From assembly GCF_003576315.1 (NCBI RefSeq), contig NZ_QWFZ01000020.1, positions 1-64,000 on the forward strand: a DNA stretch of 64,000 nucleotides. The letters run 5' to 3'. Position 1 is the stretch's first letter. Each line of letters opens with the position of its first letter. The position numbers and the translations under genes are program-made. The notes under the pieces are model-generated. The model made no database searches, was not told where the DNA came from, and saw nothing but the letters and a program-made list of their open reading frames with translations. Below, in pieces: positions 1-8,650 of this stretch. The stretch comes from Henriciella mobilis (lineage in GTDB: Bacteria > Pseudomonadota > Alphaproteobacteria > Caulobacterales > Hyphomonadaceae).

Positions 1-56
1 CAGTAATAGAGCGGCAGCAGGGCCAGCGTTTCAAGAATCCAGGCGCGGGTCAGCAT
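1..56 (-). CDS. N-terminus of a truncated ORF (membrane-anchor-like)
   Basis: Only the first 18 or so codons lie in the window; the gene continues past base 1. The start would be the ATG at 56-54. The visible residues begin MLTRAWILETLALLPLL, a short basic start followed by a hydrophobic stretch that looks like a signal anchor or first membrane helix. No family can be assigned. It would be divergent from the cold-shock gene, and the roughly 275 bp between them would carry both promoters. There may be no gene here at all, because so little is visible. Confidence 0.35.
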   Translation of the reverse strand, partial: MLTRAWILETLALLPLYY

Positions 57-331
57 GCCTCGGATTGGAGCATGGGTTTTGTGGGAGTGGGAAACTTTTA
101 TGAGCTTCCCGGGAAATCCGCCGCCCTCTCATCGCAGCCCAGCAGATGTTTCCGCTTGCGTTGCGTCGCAAAATAGACGATGGAAGGGGCCTCGACCCTT
201 TCGCCGGACTATCAGGCCTTGTTTGCGGTTGCCCCTGAGGTGGCTGCGCTCTCGACTTAGACGACTCCCAAGAAGTTTCGAACCCCCGACGCGCAATGTC
301 GCGCGTTGTAACGCTTTGCAGGAGTTATTCT

Positions 332-541
332 ATGACCCAAGGCACCGTTAAATTCTTCAACGACCAAAAAGGTTTTGGTTTCATTGCACCCGACAATGGC
401 GGCGACGACGTGTTCGTTCACGCCAGCGCGCTTGAGCGCTGCGGCATGCGTTCGCTCTCAGACGGCCAGAAGGTGCAGTTCACGACCGCCATTGACCCGC
501 GCAAGGGCAAATCGGCTGTCGACCAGATCGAACTGGTCTAG
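332..541 (+). CDS. CspA-family cold shock protein
   Basis: A 69-residue single cold-shock domain protein that binds single-stranded RNA/DNA and acts as an RNA chaperone in the cytoplasm. Both nucleic-acid-binding motifs are present: RNP1-like KGFGFI at residues 13-18 and RNP2-like DVFVH at about 27-31, after the usual GTVKFFN opening. I chose the ATG at 332 because AGGAGT lies about seven bases upstream and family members start this way; an in-frame upstream start at 296 would add 12 unlikely residues. The leader of about 275 bp has no gene and contains a small ACGCGC/GCGCGT hairpin at 289-306. A strong intrinsic terminator follows, so it is probably monocistronic. Whether it is cold-induced cannot be read from the sequence. 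Confidence 0.93.
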   Translation: MTQGTVKFFNDQKGFGFIAPDNGGDDVFVHASALERCGMRSLSDGQKVQFTTAIDPRKGKSAVDQIELV

Positions 542-551
542 TCTGATACCA

Positions 552-569
552 GGCCGGGTCCGCCCGGCC
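552..569 (+). other. Perfect hairpin after the cold-shock gene
   Basis: GGCCGGG and CCCGGCC form a 7-bp stem around a TCCG loop, ten bases after the csp stop codon. There is no T-run. It stands directly before the true terminator hairpin, which has the same TCCG loop, and probably acts as a 3'-end stabiliser or pause site. Confidence 0.5.
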
Positions 570-586
570 CCAGACAAAACGAAAAG

Positions 587-617
587 CGCCAGTGGGTCCG
601 CCCGCTGGCGTTTTTTT
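587..617 (+). terminator. Intrinsic terminator of the cold-shock gene
   Basis: CGCCAGTGGG and CCCGCTGGCG (one G-T pair) form a 10-bp stem with a TCCG loop, followed at once by seven T residues. This is a textbook Rho-independent terminator on the plus strand, 45 bases after the csp stop. Confidence 0.9.
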
Positions 618-647
618 GTGGGGATTTGGCGGCAATCTCCGTCTTCT

Positions 648-685
648 CCCTTCTCCCTGGGGAGAAGGGTCAGGGATGAGGGGGG
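648..685 (+). repeat. Palindromic dispersed repeat, copy A
   Basis: A perfect 10-bp palindrome, CCCTTCTCCC-TG-GGGAGAAGGG, at 648-669 followed by a GATGAGGGG-type tail. The same unit occurs in the same orientation at 1205-1240 and, with small changes, inverted at 772-806. It resembles the GC-rich intergenic repeats that read as SPLPxGEG-like peptides in several frames. Confidence 0.7.
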
Positions 686-771
686 AACCACATTTCGGCA
701 GGGTATAGCGTTTCAGCGATACCTGCTCGGCGCATCACGGCAGGCGGCGCATGTGATATCAGGCGCCGCGC

Positions 772-806
772 CCCCTCACCCCTGCCCCTCTCCCGAGGGA
801 GAGGGG
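772..806 (-). repeat. Palindromic dispersed repeat, copy B (inverted)
   Basis: The palindrome CCCCTCTCCC-GA-GGGAGAGGGG at 785-806 is preceded by CCCCTCACCCCTG, the complement of the tail seen in copies A and C, so this copy is inverted relative to them. It ends ten bases before the stop codon of the broken DUF559 gene. With copy C it brackets that gene as an inverted pair. Confidence 0.7.
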
Positions 807-815
807 AAAGCGCGC

Positions 816-1158
816 TTAAAGTCCAAGCAGTTCCGTCATCCGACCCCACAAAGTATCCGCACTCATCGCCTCTTCCGCGCTGAACCGGACCACACGCCAC
901 CCCATCGCCTCGATCTCACGCTGACGCATGGCATCATGCTGCGCGACCGCTTCACGGTCATGAATCCCCCCATCAACTTCGATGACCAGCTTCGCGGAAG
1001 ATCGCAAAGTCCACGATGTAGGGACCGATGGCGTACTGCCGCTTCACGGGAAAGCCATACGCCCGCAATGCTCGCAAGGTCTGCCACGCCACCTGTTCGG
1101 GCGCATTGGCCTGCTGGCGGAGCTTGCGCGCACGATAGGTCTTCGGTTGCCTCGGCAT
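816..1158 (-). pseudogene. Frameshifted DUF559 (PD-(D/E)XK-like) endonuclease-domain gene
   Basis: Two minus-strand reading frames together make a DUF559 protein of about 115 residues. The upstream part, from ATG 1158, starts MPRQPKTYRARKLRQ and carries the conserved start of the fold up to GPYIVDFAIF; the downstream part continues with KLVIEVDGG and ends VVRFSAEE...LLGL. The two halves join only if the frame changes near 985-1005, where an intact gene would need two more bases (or one fewer). The VDF and EVDG motifs of the restriction-endonuclease-like core are thus split between frames. I call it a pseudogene, although a sequencing error is possible. It has no partner gene and is bracketed by inverted palindromic repeats. 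Confidence 0.75.
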
Positions 1159-1204
1159 GCAAAACATCATTGGCAGAAGCGCAAGGAATGCAACTCATTC
1201 TTCT

Positions 1205-1240
1205 CCCTTCTCCCTGGGGAGAAGGGCCGGGGATGAGGGG
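1205..1240 (+). repeat. Palindromic dispersed repeat, copy C
   Basis: The same perfect palindrome as copy A, CCCTTCTCCC-TG-GGGAGAAGGG at 1205-1226, followed by CCGGGGATGAGGGG. It lies about 45 bases upstream of the DUF559 pseudogene start, in inverted orientation to copy B on the other side of that gene. Confidence 0.7.
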
Positions 1241-1340
1241 TAACCATGCTCGTTGTTCGCGGGAAGTTCGCGATAGCACGATGGTCTCGCACACCGGAAA
1301 CGGCAGACGCTTCCAGCGCCCTGTCGGCAAAGCGCCCGCC

Positions 1341-1721
1341 CTACCCCAACCATAACCCCACTCCGCCGAGAACCGCAATCAGGGTCCAGGGATAAGGCGC
1401 GGGGGTGTGCCAGAGCGCCTTGTTTCCAAAGCTGGCGAGCGTGATGCCCAGCACGGCAAAGCCTGCGCTCGTCAGGGTCGCGATGATGGCGAAGATGTCG
1501 CCCGCAGGATGCCAGATGGCGAGCAGGAATTGCGCGGCCATGGCCAGCACCGCCACGGTGCCGACATGCCAGGAGAAATGATGAAGCCAGATCACGTCCT
1601 TCGGGAGCCCCGAGCCTTCGAGCGGCTTCAGGACTTTCGGCGCGCCCGCCACTTCATGCGCCAGCGCGCCCAGGACAGAGAGTCCCGCAGCGATCAGGAA
1701 GAGGATGTCTGAAAGGCTCAT
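1341..1721 (-). CDS. Small four-helix membrane protein, unknown function
   Basis: A 126-residue, strongly hydrophobic protein with about four predicted membrane helices (roughly residues 3-25, 48-68, 75-97 and 108-125) and a short His-containing stretch (WLHHFSWH) around residues 45-52. The ATG at 1721 has a GAGGGGG ribosome-binding site six bases upstream. It is downstream of the acyl-CoA carboxylase subunit on the same strand, 63 bases after that stop, and could be cotranscribed. I do not recognise a family and propose no function. Confidence 0.75.
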   Translation of the reverse strand: MSLSDILFLIAAGLSVLGALAHEVAGAPKVLKPLEGSGLPKDVIWLHHFSWHVGTVAVLAMAAQFLLAIWHPAGDIFAIIATLTSAGFAVLGITLASFGNKALWHTPAPYPWTLIAVLGGVGLWLG

Positions 1722-1784
1722 CTGGTGCCCCCTCGCCTTCTTGGTTCGACTTCGCTCACCATGAAGGCGTGAAAGGCTGCGAAG

Positions 1785-3317
<1,533 letters not shown>

Positions 3318-3382
3318 GGCATGGCTCCCATCAGACACGTCTGTACTGGCGAACTTGAAGCGCAGCGGGGCTTCAGACGCAA

Positions 3383-3419
3383 GAAAAAGGACGGGTTGCC
3401 GTTAAGACAACCCGCCCTT
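3383..3419 (-). terminator. Intrinsic terminator of the 3451-4119 gene
   Basis: On the minus strand AAGGGCGGGTTG pairs with CAACCCGTCCTT around a nine-base loop and runs into a T-tract (complement of the A run at 3384-3388). It lies about 30 bases after the stop at 3451 and separates that gene from pccB. Confidence 0.85.
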
Positions 3420-3450
3420 CCCTTTCCGTTTTTCCAAAGGCTGTGAAGGC

Positions 3451-4119
3451 CTAGCTTCCGGCGCGGCGCCCGCCCCTCAGCTCGCCGTCATAGTCGCGGA
3501 CACCGCCGGGGCCGGTGCGCCGGCCGCGATCATCATCGCGGTCGTGGCGGTTCCACCGGTCATGACCACCGCGGTCCCAGTCGCGGCCACGGTTCCAGTC
3601 ATGATCGTAGCGCCCGCCATGGCGGTAGCCGCCATGGCCGGGCTGCGGCAGGCCGCTGATGTCCACGACATTACCGCGGCGGACCGTGCAGCTCACATCG
3701 CGCTCGAACTCGCGCCGGCGGCCTTCGAACTCGACATCGTCGAAGCGGATGCGGAAGCCGCGCGGGCCGAGCTGACGGATGCGGAAGTCATCGTCGATGT
3801 CGACGTCGCGAAACCCGGCCCGGTAGCCCTGGCGCTGGATGGCGCCAGCGCAACGCTGCAAGGCATCCCGTTTCAGCTGGCGCACTTCCCAGGGCCGCTG
3901 GCCCCACTGGTTGGAGCGGTAATAGCGTCCGTTCCGGCCACGCCAGTTGTCATGGCCGACCGATACATAGAAGGACGCGTCACCAACGCTGAGCGACAGG
4001 TCGCTCACCGCAGGCCTGTGTCCACGATCCGGGCCATCTGCGAAGGCCGGAGCAGCAAGGAGTGGAGTTGCCGCCAAAGCCAGCGCCGCCACTCGGGGGG
4101 TCATGATGCGTTTCATCAT
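3451..4119 (-). CDS. Exported protein with Gly/Arg/Asp/His-rich tail
   Basis: A 222-residue protein beginning MMKRIMTPRVAALALAA, with a signal peptide cleaved after about residue 27 (APAFA-DG). The middle third has a compact mixed region (RDVDIDDDFRI, GFRIRFDDVEFEGR, a single Cys in VSCTVRR). The last 65 residues are low-complexity repeats of H, D, R, G and W. It is presumably periplasmic or surface-associated. The reading frame extends 38 codons upstream of the chosen ATG (4119), but those residues are not signal-like. No function is recognised. The basic tail might bind nucleic acid, polysaccharide or metal, which is a guess. Confidence 0.78.
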   Translation of the reverse strand: MMKRIMTPRVAALALAATPLLAAPAFADGPDRGHRPAVSDLSLSVGDASFYVSVGHDNWRGRNGRYYRSNQWGQRPWEVRQLKRDALQRCAGAIQRQGYRAGFRDVDIDDDFRIRQLGPRGFRIRFDDVEFEGRRREFERDVSCTVRRGNVVDISGLPQPGHGGYRHGGRYDHDWNRGRDWDRGGHDRWNRHDRDDDRGRRTGPGGVRDYDGELRGGRRAGS

Positions 4120-4262
4120 GGCTGCAGGAAAACACGGGGCGACGGAACCCGGCATGACCGGCACGTTCGGCTGGCGTTCACCAAATTTTTCTTTTTTATT
4201 CAACGCAGAATGACAAGGATGCCGTTCGAGCACGGATCAATCCGGTGTATGGGACAGCGCCG

Positions 4263-4937
4263 TCAGCCGATCGAATCATCAAGCCGCGCATAGAACGTCC
4301 GCCACGTATAACCGGTCGCGACATGCCGATCGATGCACATCACTTCCCAGGTCTTGTGGGCGACAAAGGAGCAATTGAAGCGAAAGGCGCCGATCGAGAC
4401 CTCGCGGTACTCGTCTTCCGACAGACAGCAAGCCCCGTCCGTCTGCTCATAGGCCTCATCGAAATAGGCTTCCCACGAGCCGTATTCGACATCGTTCGGC
4501 GAGATTGCCAGATCGTCATTCAGGGACAGCCAGACGCGTGACAGGTCTGGCTCATCGTCGAATTCGTCGGCGGATATCTCGAAGCCAAAACTCCGGCTCG
4601 AAGGCTGCCAGACCATGGTCATCTCCGATGGCAAACCTTTTGTCTTGGCAAATGGCGCGTCGCCGTCGCGCAGCAGGTTCTCGGCGACCCCCAGAACTGA
4701 CCAGGTCGAGGAAAAATGGGTCCCGCCTTCCTCTTCATACCAGTCAACGCTGATCAAGGTATCGCGGCGCGTAATCTGAAGCTCATCCATGAAAGCGAGA
4801 TAGTTGCCGGGCCGGAAATAGGCCTGGAAATCTTCCAGAGACATCACCCCGTATTTGGGCCATTCGCGTTCAGCAGAGACAGTCAGCGGTGTCAGCAGGG
4901 CCATCAATACCACAAGGGACAGTCCACGCCCGATCAT
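4263..4937 (-). CDS. Exported protein of unknown function
   Basis: A 224-residue protein with a clear signal peptide (residues 1-22, ending TVSA-ER) and an acidic, Trp/Tyr-rich mature part with paired cysteines (GACC near residue 170, further Cys near 190 and 202), suggesting a disulfide-bonded periplasmic domain. The ATG at 4937 follows a GGAGGCGGCAGGAA stretch. It starts 24 bases after the ATP12 stop on the same strand and so is likely the last gene of that operon. I do not recognise any family. Confidence 0.75.
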   Translation of the reverse strand: MIGRGLSLVVLMALLTPLTVSAEREWPKYGVMSLEDFQAYFRPGNYLAFMDELQITRRDTLISVDWYEEEGGTHFSSTWSVLGVAENLLRDGDAPFAKTKGLPSEMTMVWQPSSRSFGFEISADEFDDEPDLSRVWLSLNDDLAISPNDVEYGSWEAYFDEAYEQTDGACCLSEDEYREVSIGAFRFNCSFVAHKTWEVMCIDRHVATGYTWRTFYARLDDSIG

Positions 4938-4961
4938 TTCCTGCCGCCTCCGCCAGCCAGT

Positions 4962-5693
4962 TCATCCTTTTCGCAGAGCGTCGAACCAGGCCCCCAGCGC
5001 CAGCGCATCGCGCCTGCGCGCGAGCGTAACAGCGGCGGCCTCTTCGTCTTCGCCCCACTGTTCAATCTGCCAGTCTTCATCAATACGCGAAAGGTCAAAA
5101 GCAGAGGTTGCATCAATCTCGCCCTGCTCGACCGCCAGCGCGAGGATGGCCGAACCGTAAAGCGCGGTCGACCAGACGAATGCCGTCAGCCTGAAATCGT
5201 CGAGCGACAGCGCATGGTCGCGGGCCGCCTGCATGGACGCGTCGGGCTGCGGCATCGCGATGACGCCTTCGACAGGCAGCAGCATCACCCCAAGCGCCCG
5301 GCCCGCCCAGTCGCGCAGCGGGCGCCAGTGCTGTTCCTGGCGTTCGCGCAGCTCGCTCGGCCCATCGGCAAGGTGGCAGACAAGGTCGGTGCCGGTGTAT
5401 TTCGCGACTTCATCGGCGAGTTCGGCCCGCGTGTCCGGCGTGCGGTCGATGGCGACATTGGCAAGCCGGGTCAGCGGCATGGCTGCCGGGTTGATGACCT
5501 CGTCCTGCGCGTCCCACTCACTGGCGACGAGCGCTGCAAGCGCTTCGCTCGGCAGGACAAGCGCGGCCTTGGCCGGCGTCTTGACCGGCCGGCCATCAAG
5601 CTCAATCCGCCAGCCGCCATCCTGCGCAGACGTGGAGACGGCCTTGTAGAAGCGTTTCGGGAGATCGGGTCTGTTGGGCGGTGTGGCTGGCAT
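4962..5693 (-). CDS. ATP12 family F1-ATPase assembly chaperone
   Basis: A homologue of mitochondrial Atp12, which shields the alpha subunit of F1 ATP synthase during assembly; the family is found in alphaproteobacteria and mitochondria. The protein is about 243 residues from the ATG at 5693. Family hallmarks are LPKRFYK near the start, GGWRIELDGRPVKTPAK, the VASEWDAQ stretch, NPAAMPLTRLAN and the C-terminal ALYGSAILALAV. In-frame starts also exist at 5714 (ATG) and 5723 (TTG); none has a convincing ribosome-binding site, so the start is uncertain. It sits between two exported proteins of unknown function on the same strand, downstream of the crcB-rluC-phosphatase block. Confidence 0.9.
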   Translation of the reverse strand: MPATPPNRPDLPKRFYKAVSTSAQDGGWRIELDGRPVKTPAKAALVLPSEALAALVASEWDAQDEVINPAAMPLTRLANVAIDRTPDTRAELADEVAKYTGTDLVCHLADGPSELRERQEQHWRPLRDWAGRALGVMLLPVEGVIAMPQPDASMQAARDHALSLDDFRLTAFVWSTALYGSAILALAVEQGEIDATSAFDLSRIDEDWQIEQWGEDEEAAAVTLARRRDALALGAWFDALRKG

Positions 5694-5741
5694 GGCCGCT
5701 AGTTGCCACGTCATCCGCCCCAAGGAAACGGAAAAGCTGCG

Positions 5742-6191
5742 TCAGCCTCCGAGGCTGTTCTGCTCGCTGACCGCCTGCACGGTTTCGCCCAGACGGATCA
5801 TGTCGGTCACCACGCCAGTCTCGCGGTCGACCAGGGCGACCGTCTGGCCAATGCGGATGGTCTTCAGGTGATCGGCCTTCTGGGGCATGGCGAGGGCGGC
5901 ACGCCATTCCAGGGCCAGGGGATACATGTCATTCGGAAAGGGCTCACCCTTTACGATCCGGCTTTCCAGGGGCGAGGATTCAAAACACAGATCCCTTTGG
6001 GAATAACCGACCTCGCACAGCCCGTCTGCGGTGTGGAACCCATGGGTAAAGACGGCCCGGTCCTGCGCGGTGAACTGCTTGGCGAGGGTGGCGCCCGGTG
6101 TCGGATTGGAGTGCGCAGCCAGCGCCATCGCGCCCGCGCCAAGGGTTGCCGCGGTCAGCCCCGCGAAGACGTGGTGTATACTCGGTTTCAT
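5742..6191 (-). CDS. Small exported protein, unknown function
   Basis: A 149-residue protein starting MKPSIHHVFAG with a signal peptide of about 28 residues (AMALAA). The mature part includes two cysteines (GLCEVGYSQRDLCFES) about 11 residues apart and ends with a beta-rich stretch (TIRIGQTVALVDRETGVVTDMIRLG). The ATG at 6191 was preferred to an upstream start at 6227 because the signal sequence begins here. It is first in the minus-strand group 6191-4263 that includes ATP12. No known family is recognised. Confidence 0.75.
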   Translation of the reverse strand: MKPSIHHVFAGLTAATLGAGAMALAAHSNPTPGATLAKQFTAQDRAVFTHGFHTADGLCEVGYSQRDLCFESSPLESRIVKGEPFPNDMYPLALEWRAALAMPQKADHLKTIRIGQTVALVDRETGVVTDMIRLGETVQAVSEQNSLGG

Positions 6192-6284
6192 ACATTGCCC
6201 CGTTGAGAAAATAGACTGCCGGAACAACGCAGGCGAGTATCTTTCGATCCCTGGAAACTGAAATTTATTTCATAAAAACAACGC

Positions 6285-6310
6285 AAAAGGCCAGCCCGGT
6301 CGGGCTGGCC
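6285..6310 (-). terminator. Intrinsic terminator of the small acidic lipoprotein gene
   Basis: GGCCAGCCCG and CGGGCTGGCC form a perfect 10-bp stem. On the minus strand it is followed by TTTTGCG. It lies about 45 bases after the lipoprotein stop and ends that short transcript before the next gene. Confidence 0.85.
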
Positions 6311-6315
6311 CATCA

Positions 6316-6333
6316 CACTGCCAGCTGGCAGTG
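6316..6333. repeat. Perfect 18-bp palindrome
   Basis: CACTGCCAGCTGGCAGTG is a perfect uninterrupted palindrome between the lipoprotein stop and its terminator. It could fold in RNA or be a protein-binding site; no second copy was noticed. Confidence 0.5.
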
Positions 6334-6351
6334 AATCGTGTGTCGCCGTGC

Positions 6352-6504
6352 TTAGTCGACTTCGTCTTCAACTTCATCAACGGCTTCATCGACTTCTTCG
6401 CCGGCCTCTTCGACCGGACCGTCATTGGCGTCACCGCAGGCCGCCAGCGTACCGGTGCCGGCAGCGCCGATGGCGAAAAGAAGGGCGAGCATGGATTTCT
6501 TCAT
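6352..6504 (-). CDS. 50-residue acidic lipoprotein with EcfG-like promoter
   Basis: A very short lipoprotein: signal sequence MKKSMLALLFAIG..., lipobox LAAC (Cys at residue 23), then a mature part of about 28 residues that is almost all Glu, Asp, Val and Ala in a heptad-like pattern. Size and design recall entericidin-type small lipoproteins, but the acidic tail is different. The ATG at 6504 has AGGGG eight bases upstream; an upstream in-frame start at 6567 would lack a signal peptide. Its own terminator lies downstream and an EcfG-type promoter lies 37 bases upstream, inside the end of the phosphatase gene, so it is probably a separate stress-induced transcript. Function unknown. Confidence 0.8.
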   Translation of the reverse strand: MKKSMLALLFAIGAAGTGTLAACGDANDGPVEEAGEEVDEAVDEVEDEVD

Positions 6505-6540
6505 GAGGTTTCCCCTTGTTTGAACAAGACTCGCCGAACA

Positions 6541-6565
6541 AACGTCACGCCGCCGGTTCGGTTCC
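6541..6565 (-). promoter_or_regulatory. Candidate EcfG general-stress promoter of the acidic lipoprotein
   Basis: On the minus strand GGAAC (6565-6561), sixteen bases, then CGTT (6544-6541). This fits the GGAAC-N16/17-CGTT consensus of alphaproteobacterial EcfG/sigma-T. The -10 half lies 37 bases before the ATG, almost the same spacing as at the hemerythrin gene promoter. Confidence 0.65.
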
Positions 6566-7240
6566 ATGACGGCCGAGGATTTCCTCCGCGAAACGATCCA
6601 GGCCCGTATTCAGGCTCTCATAGTCGTGGTGGACTTCATGCGCGCCGGCCGCTTCCAGTTCGTGGGTTTCGCCGAAGCCCCAGCTGACGCCCATGGTGTG
6701 AATGCCGGCATTGCGGCCCATGGTGATGTCGTGGATCGCATCGCCGATGATCAGCGACTGGTGCGGCTCGCAGCCGAGCACGCCCATACACTGTTCGACC
6801 ATGAAGGGATGCGGCTTGCCGGGGCCGTCATCGGCGCACCAGATGGTATCGAAATACTGTTCCAGCGGATGCATCTCGAAGATGGCGCGGATGCCGCGAT
6901 GCGACTTGCCGGTCGCCATGGCGATGAGCCAGTTGTCATTGGCAAGGCGTTCGAGCGTCTCCATGGCGCCGTCATAGAGCGGCTCGCGGAAGGTCTCTTC
7001 CGCGCGGCGCGCGACAAAGGCCTGCCTGTAGGCTTCGGTGAGCCCCGGCACATCATGATAGTCCGGCGCGAGCGTTCGGACGGCCTCCTCAAGGCCAAGC
7101 CCGACAACCTTGCGCGTCGCCTCATAATCCGGCTCGGGCAGGTCACACATGCCGAAGGCCCGGCACATGGCGGTCTGGATCACCTCGCGGCTATCGACGA
7201 TCGTGCCGTCCATGTCCCAGATGGCGAGTTTGAGAGTCAT
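6545..7240 (-). CDS. HAD-superfamily phosphatase (phosphoglycolate-phosphatase-like)
   Basis: A 231-residue HAD subfamily IA hydrolase that removes phosphate from a small metabolite through an aspartyl-phosphate intermediate. Motif I is DMDGT at residues 9-13 (nucleophile Asp9, acid/base Asp11), motif II includes Thr110 (MATGKSH), motif III is the Lys in GKPHP (142) and motif IV is GDAIHD (166-171). The cap is inserted between motifs I and II, as in Gph. Substrate is not certain; phosphoglycolate or a nucleotide monophosphate is possible. It follows rluC by 26 bases on the same strand. The crcB-rluC-HAD-ATP12 order is, to my knowledge, common in alphaproteobacteria. Confidence 0.88.
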   Translation of the reverse strand: MTLKLAIWDMDGTIVDSREVIQTAMCRAFGMCDLPEPDYEATRKVVGLGLEEAVRTLAPDYHDVPGLTEAYRQAFVARRAEETFREPLYDGAMETLERLANDNWLIAMATGKSHRGIRAIFEMHPLEQYFDTIWCADDGPGKPHPFMVEQCMGVLGCEPHQSLIIGDAIHDITMGRNAGIHTMGVSWGFGETHELEAAGAHEVHHDYESLNTGLDRFAEEILGRHGTEPAA

Positions 7241-7266
7241 ACCGGTCCCATCCGTCGATTCCCGGC

Positions 7267-8262
7267 CTAGAGGAACAGCTCCAGCGGGTCCTTGCCTGCC
7301 TCTTCCTCGAGGAAGCCGAGCACCTTGAACGTCTCTTTCATGTGGCCCGACAGCGGCGCCTGCAGCAGTAGCGGCTTCTTGTTCGGGCGCGGGACGAGCA
7401 GGGCGCGGGCATGCAGGTGCAGGCCAGACGCGACGCCCTGGGGCACTTCGCGGCGGGTGACATACTTGTCGTCGCCGAGGATGGAAGTGCCGAGCTCATG
7501 CATGTGGAAGCGCAGCTGGTGCATCCGGCCGGTCTGCGGGCGCAGCGCCACCCAGGCGGCCTTCTGGCCGGCCTGCGAGACGGTGACATAGTCGGTGATG
7601 GCGTGGCGGGCGCCCTCGTCATTCTGGGCGGCGTGGACCATGCGTTCGCGCCCTTCCGGCCCCTCGCCCTTGGCCATCCAGCAGCGCACCTGTCCGGCAG
7701 GCGGCTTCGGCGCGCCGACCGTGACGGCCCAGTAGACCTTCTCCATGTCGCGGGAGCGGAACAGCTCGCCAAGGCGCGCGGCAGCGGCCGGATGGCGGGC
7801 GATGAGCAAGAGGCCCGAGGTCTCCTTGTCCAGCCGGTGGACGAGTTTCGGGCGGTATTCACCGTCCGAGAGGATGTCGAGCATGCCATCGATGTGGCGC
7901 CCGCCCTGCTTGGTGCCGCCCTGAACGGCGATACCGGCCGGCTTGTTCAGGGCGAACATGTCGTCATCCTGGTAGATGACCATCTCGCGCATGAACTGCT
8001 CGTCCCGGGAGGAGGCCTTTCCGGGCTTGTAGGCTTTCTTCTCTTCGGCGGTCTGCTGATGGATCGGCGGCAGGCGCACCACCATGCCGGCCTCAAGCCG
8101 CGTATTCGCCTTGGCGCGCGAGCCGTCGACGCGGATCTGGCCGGAGCGCAGCAGCTTTTCGAGCTGGCCCTGCGTCACCGGCAGGCGGCGTTTCACCCAG
8201 CGGTCGAGGCGCACGCCCTCTTCCTTGGGGCTGACGGTTTCGTTGATGACTTGCTGGTTCAT
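7267..8262 (-). CDS. rluC: RluC-type 23S rRNA pseudouridine synthase
   Basis: A 331-residue RluA-family pseudouridine synthase. An S4 RNA-binding domain occupies residues 15-65 (VRLDRWVKRR...GQIRVDG), and the catalytic domain carries the HRLDKETSG motif at 142-150 with the nucleophile Asp145. Domain order and length fit RluC (uridines 955/2504/2580 of 23S rRNA), but the exact target cannot be proved. The ATG at 8262 overlaps the crcB stop (ATGA), so the two are translationally coupled; the frame continues upstream to 8355 inside crcB but that extension is antisense-like sequence. The HAD phosphatase follows after 26 bases. Confidence 0.9.
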   Translation of the reverse strand: MNQQVINETVSPKEEGVRLDRWVKRRLPVTQGQLEKLLRSGQIRVDGSRAKANTRLEAGMVVRLPPIHQQTAEEKKAYKPGKASSRDEQFMREMVIYQDDDMFALNKPAGIAVQGGTKQGGRHIDGMLDILSDGEYRPKLVHRLDKETSGLLLIARHPAAAARLGELFRSRDMEKVYWAVTVGAPKPPAGQVRCWMAKGEGPEGRERMVHAAQNDEGARHAITDYVTVSQAGQKAAWVALRPQTGRMHQLRFHMHELGTSILGDDKYVTRREVPQGVASGLHLHARALLVPRPNKKPLLLQAPLSGHMKETFKVLGFLEEEAGKDPLELFL

Positions 8263-8648
8263 GCGAGCACCTTGCGCATGATGATCATGCCTGCAAGGAC
8301 CAGCGCGAGGCCTAGCAGGACCGACAGACCCGCATAGGCGATGGCGCGTGTCCACTCATCCTTCTGGACGAATTGCGCGATCTCCAGCGAGAAGGCCGAA
8401 AAGGTGGTGAAGCCGCCGAGCAGGCCGGTCGCCAGGAAGAGGCGCGTACCCTGCCCGCCGCCAAGCGCCTCACCGCGAAAGGCCAGGAAGCCGATCAGCA
8501 GGCCCATCAGCAGGCTGCCGAGGAGGTTGACGAAGAAGGTCGCCCATGGCCAGCCCGACAGGCCAAGGCGCACAGCCGCGAGCCCCGCGCCATGCCGCAG
8601 GCTCGCGCCGATCGCACCGCCAAGGGCCACATAGAGAAAACCGTTCAT
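8259..8648 (-). CDS. crcB: Fluoride channel CrcB/Fluc
   Basis: A 129-residue, four-helix membrane protein that works as an antiparallel dimer to export fluoride. Diagnostic parts are the Asn in FVNLLGS near residue 41, the GGFTTFSAFSLE signature at about 78-89 and the dense Gly pattern of helix 1. Length is typical. It is first in the crcB-rluC-HAD series and overlaps rluC by four bases. I found no crcB-motif fluoride riboswitch in the 140-bp leader; instead a 7-bp hairpin covers the presumed ribosome-binding region. Confidence 0.93.
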   Translation of the reverse strand: MNGFLYVALGGAIGASLRHGAGLAAVRLGLSGWPWATFFVNLLGSLLMGLLIGFLAFRGEALGGGQGTRLFLATGLLGGFTTFSAFSLEIAQFVQKDEWTRAIAYAGLSVLLGLALVLAGMIIMRKVLA

Positions 8649-8650
8649 GG

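Noticed and set aside
270-306. tRNA T-arm-like TTCGAAC segment in the csp leader
   Set aside because: The flanking bases do not pair as a T stem, and no acceptor or anticodon arm could be found on either strand.
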